Source of the DNA: Thelonectria olida
Taxonomy: Eukaryota; Ascomycota; Sordariomycetes; Hypocreales; Nectriaceae
Assembly: GCA_020736575.1 (NCBI GenBank)
Contig: JAGPYM010000044.1
Span: forward strand, 172,354-236,353
Reading direction: 5' to 3'
Length of the DNA: 64,000 nucleotides
In this document: positions 11,400-21,906 of the stretch, piece after piece
How positions within the stretch are numbered: position 1 is the first letter of the stretch
Layout of the letters: every line of letters begins with the position of its first letter
Notes under the pieces: generated by a model
Told to the model about the DNA's origin: nothing
Databases searched by the model: none
What the model saw: only the letters and a program-made list of their open reading frames with translations
Made by a program: the position numbers and the translations under genes

Positions 11400-14300
11400 A
11401 TGAAGCACGTTAAACGCTTCAAGAGCCGCGTTCTCGGACGGACGACCTCGCCTGCTAGGTCCACGCTTGAGAACCCGTCTCGGAGCACCAACACGCCGGA
11501 GCCTGAGAGCCAGCCTGAGAGTGTTTGTTCAACAGAGCCAACGGAGCCCCGCACAGAAAAGCGAGGTCTGTTCAAACTCGCGGACAGCAAGCCAGATTCG
11601 TCCGGATCCAAGAACTACCCAGTGGATATTATTGCGGTCCATGGCCTCAACGGAGATGCATTCTCAACTTGGTGCCACAAGCCAGATGGCACCCTGTGGC
11701 TTCGAGACCTCCTCCCCGAATTCCTACCTGGATGCCGGGTCTACACCTACGGCTATCCTTCCAAAATATTTTCTGAATCGTCAGCACGGGTTCAGGAGTA
11801 CGCACGGAACCTGCTGGTCTCCCTAAGAGATATTTGCGAGGACTCAACTATCGTACTGCCACCTGCTTCACCGATTCTAGTTATATCTGACAGTCCACTT
11901 AGGGCAAACGTTCTATCATCTTTGTATGCCATAGCCTGGGTGGGATTGTTTTCAAACAGGTTTGTACGCTCACTGAGTGTAGAGCAAAAAACTGAACTTA
12001 ATTAGGCGCTGGTGATAGCCCACGAAGACGACAATCTTTATGGAGAGGTGTTGAAATCCATCATAGGCGTGGCGTTTCTGGCAACTCCACATAGAGGTAG
12101 CACTGCCGCAAACCTCGGCAGTGTTTTCGGGACAATTATCAACACTTTCAGGGCGACTGCATCTGCTGGAATGGCACCCAGAGCAGTCAGAACTGATCTA
12201 CTGAGCCATCTAATCTACGACTCTGATGCGCTTCAAGACCTGAGTATGTCAGCACGGAACCGATTGGGCAATATCTCCGTGGTTTCTTGTTACGAAAACA
12301 AGCCAACAGCTCCGCTATCCTCTTTGGTGAGTAGGCAGATCATTTAGTCGCGGTCCCTATCATTCCTCGCGGAAGTGATTTTGAAAGACGCTAGTCAACG
12401 CAAGCTTATCTCGTAAATAGATCGTCAATCGCGCATCTGCTACGCTGGAGATTCCGAACGAGGAACCAATCCCCATGTTTGAAGACCACAAAAGTATTTG
12501 CCGTTTTTCTGGTGAGACGGAGAGCTATATGAAACTGGCCAGAGCCCTTCGAAGAATTGCCGCGCAGTCGTTAGATGTTAGTCCAACACTCGAACGCGCG
12601 AGCACTCACTCGTCTAATATTAGTGAGTCACCCGGCCATCGATATTCCATGGTAAAGCCCTGACCGCCCTCGAGTCCTCAGCGACTTGGAAAGAACGTGC
12701 ATGACTCTCCTCAATGACCACGATGTGGCAAAGGACACCGAACTGCCCCCGAAGCCAGTTCCAGGCACGTGTCAATGGATCCACAGCCACCATTTGTTCG
12801 TCTCCTGGCTTGGCGAAGGCAGCAATGCTCTCCTTTGGTTGACAGGCCACCCAGGCTCTGGTAAGACGATGCTGTCTTACTCTTTGGCCCAATACTTCAA
12901 CGATGTCCGTGCTCGATCTCGAAATGTCATCATATACTTGTGCCAGAACAAGAACAAACAGACAGATGGAAGGGCGGTTCTTATTGGCCTGATACTCCAG
13001 ATCATTGATCGGCATCGTTCAATGATTCGACACGTCCGTTCAGTGTTTGAGAGGCAAGGGCCAAGCATGATTCGCTCATTTGCCTTGCTTTGGCGTATAT
13101 TTCTGAGGATTGTGATGGACCCTAAAGCAGGCTCCCTCTACATCATTCTGGACGCTCTAGACGAGTGTGAGAGAGCCTCTTGTCACCAGTTGCTCGAGTC
13201 AATATCTGATATTCTGGCCGACTCTTCTCAGCCGATGCAAAATGGTAACAGAGTCAAATTCCTGATAACGAGCCGCCCTTTCCTTCACCAGTCCTATGCC
13301 AACACCAAGAAGGCTCTACAGTCTCACATACCTATCGACGATGATCAAACAGGTTACACTGATGATCTCCGGGTGTTCATCCAAGAGCGGGTTCACGAAA
13401 TCTCACTCAACAGGCAATTCTCGAGCGATGTCAGAGATTTCTTGTATCAAACGATAACTTCAAAAGCCGATCGAACTTTTCTGTGGATTCACATGGTCCT
13501 GGCATCAATTGAGAAAAGTTTTCTCACTTCGAGGAAGGACTTCCAAAAGATTATCGCCAGTATTCCGGAAGGCTTGGCGGAAATATACCAGCGGTATTTG
13601 TCCTCTATTCCTTCTGATCACCAAGACGATGCCTCGAATCTGCTAAAGCTGCTCTTGGCATGCTCAAGACCTTTGCATCTGGATGAGCTCAACATCGCAT
13701 TCACGATTGACGCTTTGCACGTCACTGTAGATGATGTTATGCAAGACACTCAGAATTCAATTGCTCATACCGTTCAGGGTATTCTAGGCTCTCTGGTAAG
13801 AGTCACCGGACGGCACGTGTATCTAGTCCACCAGTCGGTAAAGGAGTTTCTCCTGGAGCAAGCTGCCCCCAAGTACGACAGCTTCCCTGCCATGCGCACG
13901 GTGAATTTGCAAAGCTCCGCTCTGCGATTAGCCACTGTCTGCATTCAATACTTGCTTCTTGATGATTTCAAGATCGACTTTTTCCGGGCGAAGGGCTCGC
14001 CTACTGAACCTGTTTTAGAAATACCGGACCTTCTTGACGAGTTACCTCTCATCGACTATGGTGGCGATTTTTGGGACGAGGAAGGTCACAATCTCACTCC
14101 CGATGTGCTGTTTCGTGAACCTGATGCGCTCCATCCGGATATTTGCGATTCCCTCATTTCGAACTACGCCTTCTACAGCTATGCCTCGTTGCACTGGGCA
14201 GAGCATTTTGCCATTTGCGAGGAAGCTGCCTCGGATGACCTTCGAGTCGCGGCCATGTCACTTCTGGATGTTGATACGACAAGCTGCCGCAACTGGTTAC

Positions 14301-15426
14301 ATTTCTATCGCACACGGGCCGGCACTTCGATAGATGACAATCTCCTTGACCGGGGTCCCATCCTTCTGGCGTCGCAATTCAACTTATACACTGTCCTGAA
14401 CAACTTTCTTGCTAGCTGTGAACCTTCTCAGGCTATCAAAAATCAGAGCCTTTACTGGGCATCCCGATTTGGTCATGACCGTATCGTCGCCTCTCTGCTC
14501 AGGGTTGGTGCGGAGCCCAATTCGAGGGAATTGGATGGGCAGACCGCACTCACGACTGCGTCTGAGCATGGTAATTTGGCATGCGTCGTCAAACTATTAG
14601 CGGACAAACGGACCAACATCAATATGCCAGGGCAAAATGGGAGGAATGCACTCTCATTTGCATGTGGCGGTGGGCACGACAAAATCGTCAATGAACTCTT
14701 GAGCCGGAGTGCTTGTAATACTGACGATCCGGATGACTCGGGGGTCACTCCTTTCATTTACGCCGTGAGGGGGGGCATCACTCAATCATGTTGACTCTGG
14801 CAAGGCTTCGCAACGTTAATGTTAATCATCAGGACAGGACGGGACGCACGGTCATTTCATGGGCTTCTGGGGACGGAATGGCTGACACCCTCGTAAGACT
14901 GCTCAAGCTACCCGGCATCGATGTCAATATCAAAGACAACAAAGGAAAATCGCCTCTCTCTTGGGCAGCAGGCAATGGCTGTACTGATACACTTGAAGTG
15001 CTCCTTACACGCACAAGGGTGGACAAGGCGAGTATCGATAATGACAAGAGAAATGCAATATCGTGGGCTAGCGGGGGTGGACACTATGATGTTCTTCACA
15101 AACTTCTTGACGGAGGCTGCCCGGGGGTTGATGCCGAAGACATCGATGGATGGACGCCTTTAGCGTGGGCTATTGAGACCGATTCGCCCGATACTATCCA
15201 GGCTCTTGCCAACAACAAGCAGGTCCAACTTGAACGGCGTGACGGTAGTGGACGGACTGCGTTGAGTTGGGCTGTCGGGTACGGGCATGCCAGGGTTGTT
15301 AAGGTGCTTTTGCAGGCAGGGGCTGATCCGGAGGTTGAGGATACTTCGGGCAGAACCCCAATATCCATTGCTAAAGAATATGGCCGAGATGATTTGCTCA
15401 GTGAGCTTACAGCATATAGAGCATAG
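11400..15426 (+). CDS. Fungal NLR: alpha/beta-hydrolase - NACHT - ankyrin repeats, with a frameshift
   Basis: STAND-type receptor of the class used in fungal non-self recognition and regulated cell death. Exons: 11400-11852, 11903-11959, 12006-12326, 12421-12622 and 12675 onward. Seen: a basic N-terminus of about 70 residues; a lipase/SesB-like hydrolase starting IIAVHGLNGDAFSTW, with its nucleophile motif VCHSLGGIV rebuilt only by splicing out introns 11853-11902 and 11960-12005; a NACHT domain with P-loop GHPGSGKT near residue 400, Walker B IILDALDEC near 500 and FLITSRP; then ankyrin repeats from about residue 930. The frame breaks in a run of seven G (14769-14775) inside an ankyrin repeat and resumes one frame over to the stop at 15424-15426, so the C-terminal 210 residues need a frame change. 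The acceptor at 12674 (CGAG) is the only one giving a continuous frame and is less certain. It is either a mutated allele or a sequencing error; otherwise intact. Confidence 0.85.
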
Positions 15427-15781
15427 TTATAGGAAATGGAAGTTATCAAGGAGTATATAACTATAATTGCTTTGAAATTGAATATTCTTAAGAAGTCATT
15501 GAGAAAATGCTCAAGCATGTGCCCAACCTAAAAGCTCCACCCGAGACATGTGAATGGGACGACAGGGAAGAAGAAGTCAACACGGAAGAGCAATTCGATG
15601 GTTCAAACCAGCGCTCAACAGCTCGCGACATCGCCTTGACTTTTGGCTCTTGCAAACTTAATCGGGTTGATGCTTCCCCTTCCCTCTAGTGACCTGAAAT
15701 ATTCACAACCCCCCGCTTCCGCAGTCCTGATATGCGCTTAGAGTACCTCATAGCCGTTAAACTCAGCGACTTTGTCAGGGC
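15427..15781. other. Convergent spacer between NLR and ankyrin gene
   Basis: About 355 bp between two convergent ankyrin-containing genes. One 60-codon ORF (15507-15689) has no recognisable features. Confidence 0.4.
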
Positions 15782-16897
15782 TCAACCGCTGGGTACTTCC
15801 AGCAGCGTCTGCGCCACGGTCAACCAGCATCTGAACGACTTGGAAGAAAGTCCGCGATCACTCACGCCGCCAGCGGCGGAACATGATTTGCAGGGCGTCT
15901 TCTCTTCTCTCAGCTCCCAAAAGGGCAAACCGCCAGTGTCTCGTATTTTCGCATTTGGGTCCAGACCAAGGTCAAGGAGAAATCTTACGATATCTGGCGA
16001 CAGGCGAGCCCTAGCTTGCATATCCATGTCGTGTGGCACGCCGATGGCAATATGGGGGCTGTTCATAGCAGGTACAAGGGGTCCGTTGTACGCAATATAT
16101 GAATCATTCAACGATGAGGAGGTCAAGCAAGGGCTTACGGTAGACACGATCTTAAAGATATCGGCCCCGGGGTCCATGAGGAACTTCGCCAGTGGGACGT
16201 TTTCGATTCTCACTGCTTCATGGAAGGGTGTCCAGTCAAGAGGATCGGCCAGGTTAGGGTCAGCTCCCAATTTGATCAGCTCCTCTGCTAGCAATTTGTT
16301 TTCTCTCCCTATCGCAAGAAACAGAAGCGAGTGACCGTTCTCATCCCAGGTATGAGTCAAGTCTGCGTCGGCAATCGCAGAGAGGTAAGCGTCGAAGGTT
16401 GCTTGGCCACACGGTGCACCGCTCATTCCCGACTTTCGCAACCGGTTCGTCAACCAATGGTCATGCAATAAGTTGGCGAGGGCCTTCTCAAGTAGGACAG
16501 TGAGATTATCCATCTTCCCACACACAAGCGCTAGGAGGAAAGAATCCAATCCCTCTCTGGTTTCAAGGTAGGGATCTGCACCGCCGTCCAGGAGGGCCGC
16601 CATTAGTCCCGCATCCACGCCCCGTTCGGCAGCGACCTGGATGGCCGTCATGTTGAAATATGACTGGGGAAGATCGCTTTTATTAGTTGATTTTCGCCTC
16701 AGTTGACCCAGCAAGCTCTCTAACCACCCGCTCGTGGTTCTGGGAAGGAGAGACTCCGGAGTATCCCGCAAATTGACGAGATGATGCGACGGGTGTGGCT
16801 TGTCGGCCTGGACCATTACACAAATTCTGGAAAATATGTCTACGTCCTTCGGCCTAGCTCCTTGATTGATGGGAAGACGAGGAAGCTCGTAGAACCC
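15782..16897 (-). CDS. Ankyrin-repeat protein
   Basis: Continuous frame of 344 codons from the ATG at 16816. It stays open a further 27 codons to 16897, where TAG is preceded by a pyrimidine-rich acceptor-like sequence, so an upstream exon may exist. Seen: repeats with ankyrin character (TAIQVAAERGVDAGLMAALLDGGADP; GHSLLFLAIGRENKLLAEELIKLGADPN; DWTPFHEAVRIENVPLAKFLMDPGAD; IVRFLLDLGLDPN). The extra N-terminal stretch (GFYELPRLPINQG...) resembles a preceding domain, but none is identifiable. It lies tail to tail with the NLR and could be a separate partner or a remnant of a second NLR. The N-terminus is unresolved. Confidence 0.7.
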   Translation of the reverse strand, partial: GFYELPRLPINQGARPKDVDIFSRICVMVQADKPHPSHHLVNLRDTPESLLPRTTSGWLESLLGQLRRKSTNKSDLPQSYFNMTAIQVAAERGVDAGLMAALLDGGADPYLETREGLDSFLLALVCGKMDNLTVLLEKALANLLHDHWLTNRLRKSGMSGAPCGQATFDAYLSAIADADLTHTWDENGHSLLFLAIGRENKLLAEELIKLGADPNLADPLDWTPFHEAVRIENVPLAKFLMDPGADIFKIVSTVSPCLTSSSLNDSYIAYNGPLVPAMNSPHIAIGVPHDMDMQARARLSPDIVRFLLDLGLDPNAKIRDTGGLPFWELREEKTPCKSCSAAGGVSDRGLSSKSFRCWLTVAQTLLEVPSG

Positions 16898-17567
16898 CTA
16901 TTCAAAAACTGTATCTAGGTCCGTTGAACGGTCGTTGGTTGATGTGAAGGGTGATCGAGCTAAGTAGACTCTTTTTGGTGAATCGCTGCGGCGAGAAGGC
17001 TGCGTAATGGATGACGAAGGGGAGACGGAGAGCAAGAGCTTCACAACTGCTGCTCAAGGGAGAGCGGCGGTGGCGGCGACGGCAAGAGGATGGGGGCACG
17101 GATGAGGGTGAGGGGCTCGCCGAGAGCCTCGAGCATAGCGAACAGCTCGGGCTCCTCCTCGGCCGCCTTCGGCAGGCTGATGGCCGCCAGCATCTCCGGT
17201 GCCATCGCTTCGGAGGGAGCAGTCGCAATGGCAACAAGGAAGTAGCGGCAGTGCCGTGTCTCTGTAAAGAAGGTCCGCAACACCCAGGTGCGCCAGGCCG
17301 GACCCTCCACCTGCCGAGCCGGCCGCAGGCTGTGGCAGCGCAGTGGCACCACCTCGGCCGGCACCCGTAGCCGGTATCCGGCGAAGAGGTTCAGGAGGGC
17401 AGCGAGCTGCGGGGCCCGGAGGCGGTGGCTAGGCCCGCGGAGGTGTCGCTCCTGGTCGCGCCGGCTTGGCGGCAAGCAGCTACCGCAGTCGAGGCAAAGG
17501 AGCGCACTATAGGCCTCCAGATAGGGGAACCTGGCAGCGAGAGCTATTATCTTATCCTAAAACTATT
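16898..17567. other. GC-rich segment with overlapping open frames
   Basis: Bases about 17020-17500 are much richer in G and C than their surroundings and stay open in several frames (minus 17041-17475, plus 17011-17370), which is expected of GC-rich DNA. No protein family is recognised. It could be a transposon fragment or a foreign insert separating the ankyrin gene from its upstream part. Confidence 0.4.
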
Positions 17568-17906
17568 CTATAGATGGCCGTCAGCCTGGCTGCCTGACTG
17601 AGTGACTAAAGTGACTGGTTGTGACGGACGGACTGAAACATCCTCGACGACCCATTCAGGGATATCCTCTGACATTATTAGAGCCACTTCTGTGGCCTCT
17701 TCACAGGCTTCTTTGGCATCTTCTGCGACGCTCTTGGGGACTCCCTTGGCGTCATATACGCAACGGATAACCAGATCATCTATGAACAGCTTGCCGCGAC
17801 GTATATCCAACTCGCCTTCAATGAAGCCGTCCTCTTGCGTATTACGAACGACATTCGGGTGTGGCGAGGGATCCTCACCGGAATCCTGATATGTGATGCT
17901 TTGCAT
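17568..17906 (-). CDS. Hypothetical small ORF
   Basis: 112 codons, acidic, no signal peptide. It contains DIRRGKLFIDDLVIRCVYDAKGVPKSVAEDAKEACEEATEVAL, which has the look of a folded alpha/beta segment followed by a helix. It could be an isolated exon of a gene whose remainder lies beyond the GC-rich block, or non-coding. I do not recognise it. Confidence 0.3.
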   Translation of the reverse strand: MQSITYQDSGEDPSPHPNVVRNTQEDGFIEGELDIRRGKLFIDDLVIRCVYDAKGVPKSVAEDAKEACEEATEVALIMSEDIPEWVVEDVSVRPSQPVTLVTQSGSQADGHL

Positions 17907-18535
17907 TTATACGGGAGCTGGACAGCTCTCGGAGGAGCCGTGTTCTGGGATCCTCGTGCTTGGCGATCCGAAGATTGGGCGAATCTGGGAGTCTTTGGGG
18001 ACAGACAGCCGTTCGGCTTGCTTTCTTAGCAGGAGACGGGCTCAAACGAGCCGTGACTGCGAAGCGAGAGTGACTAGGTAGATGTGTAGTGTAGCTCAGC
18101 TGGACATGCGAATGGCTGTAACTGGATTGAAAGCTACTCGGTTAAGAATCAAGAGGCTAGCCTTGAACATTACTGAGGAGAGTTCGAGGCAAACAACTTT
18201 ATTAATTTGTGGCAATTACGAATAAAGTCGGCAATTACGTGATGCTAGTAAAGAGACGTGATTAACACTCGCCGGACTATTTACGTAAAATGAAAAAGAC
18301 GTAGAAAAGTGCCATTAGGTCACTGCCGAATGATCCCAGACTCGGCAGTTCCTTTGACTGCCATCGGTGAGGTTTGAAAAGATACAATAGATCTATGACT
18401 CGGTTCTTCATTACCTACTACTCGACCTATTGCCAAGGACCTTGAGAGATTCCATCTAATCGTTATAAAACCTGATCTTGACTCGGTTTTTCTTTATTTT
18501 GCTTTCTCTCTTTCTTTTTGCATGAAAGATCCAGC
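17907..18535. other. Intergenic, upstream of the broken regulator gene
   Basis: About 630 bp, AT-richer toward the right with pyrimidine tracts just before the start codon at 18536. No element is identified. Confidence 0.4.
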
Positions 18536-20274
18536 ATGGGCAGAAGAGCATGCAACGCTTGTCACAAGAAAAAGGTCCGTAATTCGCCATCACAAACGCA
18601 GATGTATCTTAGTGATACTCAGAGTGTCAACTCACCCTTCCATCCTACCAGATATAATGTCACCTGTCAGACACAGAGTCTCGGTGCAGTTGGTGCGTCC
18701 ACCACGACGCGGCATGCACCTTTGATTGCGCATGGGGAAGGAGAAAGGATCGGAACAGTCGGTCAGTGTGCCGCAATCCAACCTCGCTTTTGGTGTTAAC
18801 TCCTGCGCAGCAGGTCAAGACTATCAGCATTTTCAGCCGATCAAGATACAAGCAACAGTCTTTCACACCGCCTGAGCCAGCTCGAAAAGGGCATCGCTAG
18901 GCTCGTTGGCCATACAGATACAGGTAGGGAAGGGTCGCCTTCAAGGGATCTTCTCTTGCCAATTACTCCGTCAAGCAACCCAAGCTCTGGGGGCTCCTTG
19001 GCCAGCACCGAGTCATCCGATGCCTCCGGGCCACATGAGGTGGATATGTCGGGTCATAATAATGTGCATCCCCATGCTGAGGCTTTCTACAACCAGTTCC
19101 ATCTGACCGGTCACTACATCGGATATTTCAGATGCGACGGCGGCCTTCCTTGTTTCACGGAGAAAGGCTTGAAATGGATCTCCTCGCGTACTGGAGGATC
19201 TGCTTCATGCTCAAGACTGGCTCAACTAGGAGCTGCACACCAGATGCCTTGCCGCACTCTGACTTATAACCTGCCAGTTATCGATCGTCACGGCTACTTC
19301 AACTTTCCAACGCAGTGCCCCATCGTGTCATAACCGAGAGATTGCTGCTCGAATTCAAGGGAAGTGTCTTCGGTCTTGTCTTCCTCGTTGTTGATCACGT
19401 ACTGTTCATCGACATTCTCGACCTAGCTTATCAGCCAAATGATGGGCAAGTCGCCGTGGAGCGTATCTTGTCTAGCGCCTGCGTCCTGGCCTTCCTCTCG
19501 GTTGCACCTTTCTTTGGGATCGACTCTACAGATGACGCGCAAATCGACACGGCTTTATGCGCCGCCATAACTCATCGTTTTTTGTCGGGTCTTCAGAAAG
19601 GGATGAGCGCCACCAGCCTTCAAACAGTGCTCTTGCTTGTAAGGCCATCCCCTCCCACCAGCTCTTTGACACTTGTGACTAACTCAGACCTGCTTCATTG
19701 CCACGCTTCAGTACTTCCATCAAATGCTCTGTGGGCACATGAATCTAGCATCAAAGTTACTTGCAGTTGCATGCCGGATGGCACTTTCTAGAGGTGGACA
19801 TGTCAGTCCACCTGTGGGATCGACTGGAGAGAACCTCTCACGTGAAGAGCGGGAAAGTCGCCACCTTCAACCTATGACTTGGCTCTGTTATACTCTTGAC
19901 AAAGATACCGCGTTGCGCACAGGGCTTCCGCCTATTCTTTCTGATCAGCTTTGCGGCTCGGCTCCCCCAGAGGACTATGAGAAACTTCACTCCAAATGCC
20001 AGTCTGACATGGATCGCGGGGCGCGCATCAGTCACTTCACGAGACAGAGAGACCGGCTTTCCATGGAGATGTGCGCCTCGGCATGCTCAAAGTGAAGATA
20101 GTGCACACCCTCTATTCCAAGTCAGCCTCGACAAAACCTGAGGCAGAGCTTCTACGGACACTCCGTGAGATAGACGAAGAACTAGAAGAGTGGAGAGTCT
20201 CTCCCAGCGCATTGTCGTCCCGGGCTCTCCATTTCCAACGAATTTCGGCAGGCTTCAAGTTAGAAACTGAATGA
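18536..20274 (+). pseudogene. Zn2Cys6 transcription factor, disrupted by a stop and two frameshifts
   Basis: Remains of a binuclear zinc-cluster regulator with a fungal_trans domain. Exon 1 (18536-18574) ends CNACHKKK. After intron 18575-18651 the frame continues CHLSDTESRCSWCVHHDAAC, completing a perfect Cx2Cx6Cx8Cx2Cx6C cluster, except that codon 18655-18657 just before the third Cys is TAA. Other introns are clean: 18762-18813 (GTCAGT) and 19639-19687 (GTAAGG...CTAACTCAG). Downstream are a coiled-coil-like linker (LSQLEKGIARLV) and middle-homology motifs (FHLTGHYIGYF, KWISSRTG, VITERLL, MTWLCYTLDKDTALRTGLPP, LLRTLREIDEELEEWR). The frame changes between about 19230 and 19315 and again near 20045-20060. 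The intact splice sites suggest recent loss of function. The original target is unknown. Confidence 0.7.
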
Positions 20275-20430
20275 GAGTATGCGCCATATATTGTTGCACC
20301 TTGAGTATCACTACTTAATAACTGCAATTCATCGAGTGTCCGCGAGATATTCTCTGGGGACTCTCAGACGAAGAAAAAAGCATGGCTCGAAACAAGGTGT
20401 ACAGCAACCGTGAATCATACCCCCAATATA

Positions 20431-21066
20431 CTAATTCTTTCCTTCTTCTTCTTCCTCTTCTTCACTCCGCTTACCAGAAATGGGTCCGATTGCGTTGGGC
20501 AGCAGCCTCCGGTATGTGCATCTATGGCTGCTGCAGCGAAAACAGTCCGCGTAGGTGGTAGACAATGGATAGCAATCGTAGCTATAGTTGCAGCGTATGG
20601 TCTGACATGAGGTGCGCCTTTCAAGGGGGTCCACAGCACGCTGTTCCTCCTGGACCTCTTTCCAAGCAGCATCAAGCTCCTCATACGAGGGATGGTTCGC
20701 TAGAGCTTCCTTTAGCTCTTCGGGGCTCATCACAGGCCAGTCCTCTGTGTCTTCGGAGCCTCGCTCCATGTCGGGCTCGTCCATATCTGGAGTAAGGAAG
20801 AGCCTTTTGTTGTCCAGAGTCAACCAGGTGTCTCCGGTCTTGAACGTATAGAACATTCCGATGTGGTCCACATGCTTGATATCGATCAAGGCATATGTAT
20901 TCGGAACATGAAGGTATTTGATCATGGTCGTCTTGTGCGTATCATCGGTCCACATGCGGATATCTCGCGTGCCCTCGGGAGCAACATCGGCTGTAGAAGG
21001 CGGGGTGGAAGAGGTCGCCATGACGAGGGGAACCATGGCAGTAACAAGAATTTGAAGGAGGAGCAT
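20431..21066 (-). CDS. Secreted protein with dibasic site and six-cysteine C-terminal module
   Basis: Single-exon frame of 211 residues; no family recognised. Seen: a hydrophobic signal peptide (MLLLQILVTAMVPLVMA) after a good start context (CCACCATG); a middle domain without cysteines (RDIRMWTDDTHK ... DTWLTLDNKRLFLTP) with an acidic stretch; a dibasic ERR in front of a cysteine module with spacing Cx4Cx5Cx9Cx2Cx4C; and a Glu-rich tail. A possible GTAAGC donor near the tail means the last residues may be spliced differently. The layout suggests a secreted proprotein cut by a Kex2-like protease, as in some fungal effectors or antimicrobial peptides. That is inference only. Confidence 0.6.
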   Translation of the reverse strand: MLLLQILVTAMVPLVMATSSTPPSTADVAPEGTRDIRMWTDDTHKTTMIKYLHVPNTYALIDIKHVDHIGMFYTFKTGDTWLTLDNKRLFLTPDMDEPDMERGSEDTEDWPVMSPEELKEALANHPSYEELDAAWKEVQEEQRAVDPLERRTSCQTIRCNYSYDCYPLSTTYADCFRCSSHRCTYRRLLPNAIGPISGKRSEEEEEEEGKN

Positions 21067-21906
21067 GGTGGCTCAACAACAATTTGAATGGTTTGCGGGG
21101 TTGGGATTCACTGCGAATCTTCTCTGTTTTATTCCTTGGCCGCCGCTCGCAACAGCCTCAGACCTCGGCGCATTTGCATTCTCCCGATCACAAGAATCAT
21201 GCAATGCCATTTGCATTTCCACAATAGCAAGTTGCCTCGGACGGCTTGTAAAACATCGTGACACCTGTTCAAGGTGAGTACATCTTGAGTCCTTTGTTAT
21301 TAGTGCCAGCACTCAAGGCCGCTTCGAGATCCACGTGGAACGTTTTCGGAAATCAGACCGAGAGACAAGCCTTGTGAGGCCATTTCAGTGCCGATTATCC
21401 GTTGCGGGGTTTAGATTTTAGTTTTTTAGGTGCCCATGGGTATACAGAATAAACAAGCTCGCGAATAATGACATGAGAAGACATCGCTTAGCAAGAGTGA
21501 CCAGCAGATAGTGCAGCGTCTCCGCCAATTCTTTAGGGTTCTACATCAGGTTACCTGACAATTACTATAATTGCGTTACATGGGTTGATCTAACGGCTAT
21601 ATATCATTCAAACTGACTGATGAAGCATTCCATATGCCCACTGCCCTCCTGCAAACGTATGCCCTCAGCAGCATCTTTGTAATGCAATCAAACAGTTTAC
21701 CGCTCGTATAACTTTAGCCGTCAGATCACCTTCCTAGTTGGTATGTAATAGGACTGTATGGAACCTTTGCTCAGCTTGCACTAGCACCAACAAAAAAATA
21801 GATAAGCTGCGAACAACCAAAAACCAGCAACCAACCGCCCAACCGCCCAATTCTGCAATTCTCCCTGATTTCAGCTTGTGGCCCTTGTCATTGATCTCAT
21901 TCCACC
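21067..21906. other. Intergenic region
   Basis: About 840 bp. The left part is the promoter side of the secreted protein. No supported gene or repeat is seen. Confidence 0.4.

Noticed and set aside
14765..14808. Reading the NLR frame break as an intron (GTGAGG...GCAAG)
   Set aside because: Phases do not match (phase-0 donor, acceptor needing two bases), and it would delete a conserved part of the ankyrin repeat.
17011..17512. Plus-strand ORFs in the GC-rich island
   Set aside because: Arg/Gly-rich translations with no motif; openness is explained by base composition.
18088..18120. tRNA-like string TAGCTCAGCTGG
   Set aside because: It resembles an A box/D-arm, but there is no matching D-stem, anticodon stem or B box at the right distance.
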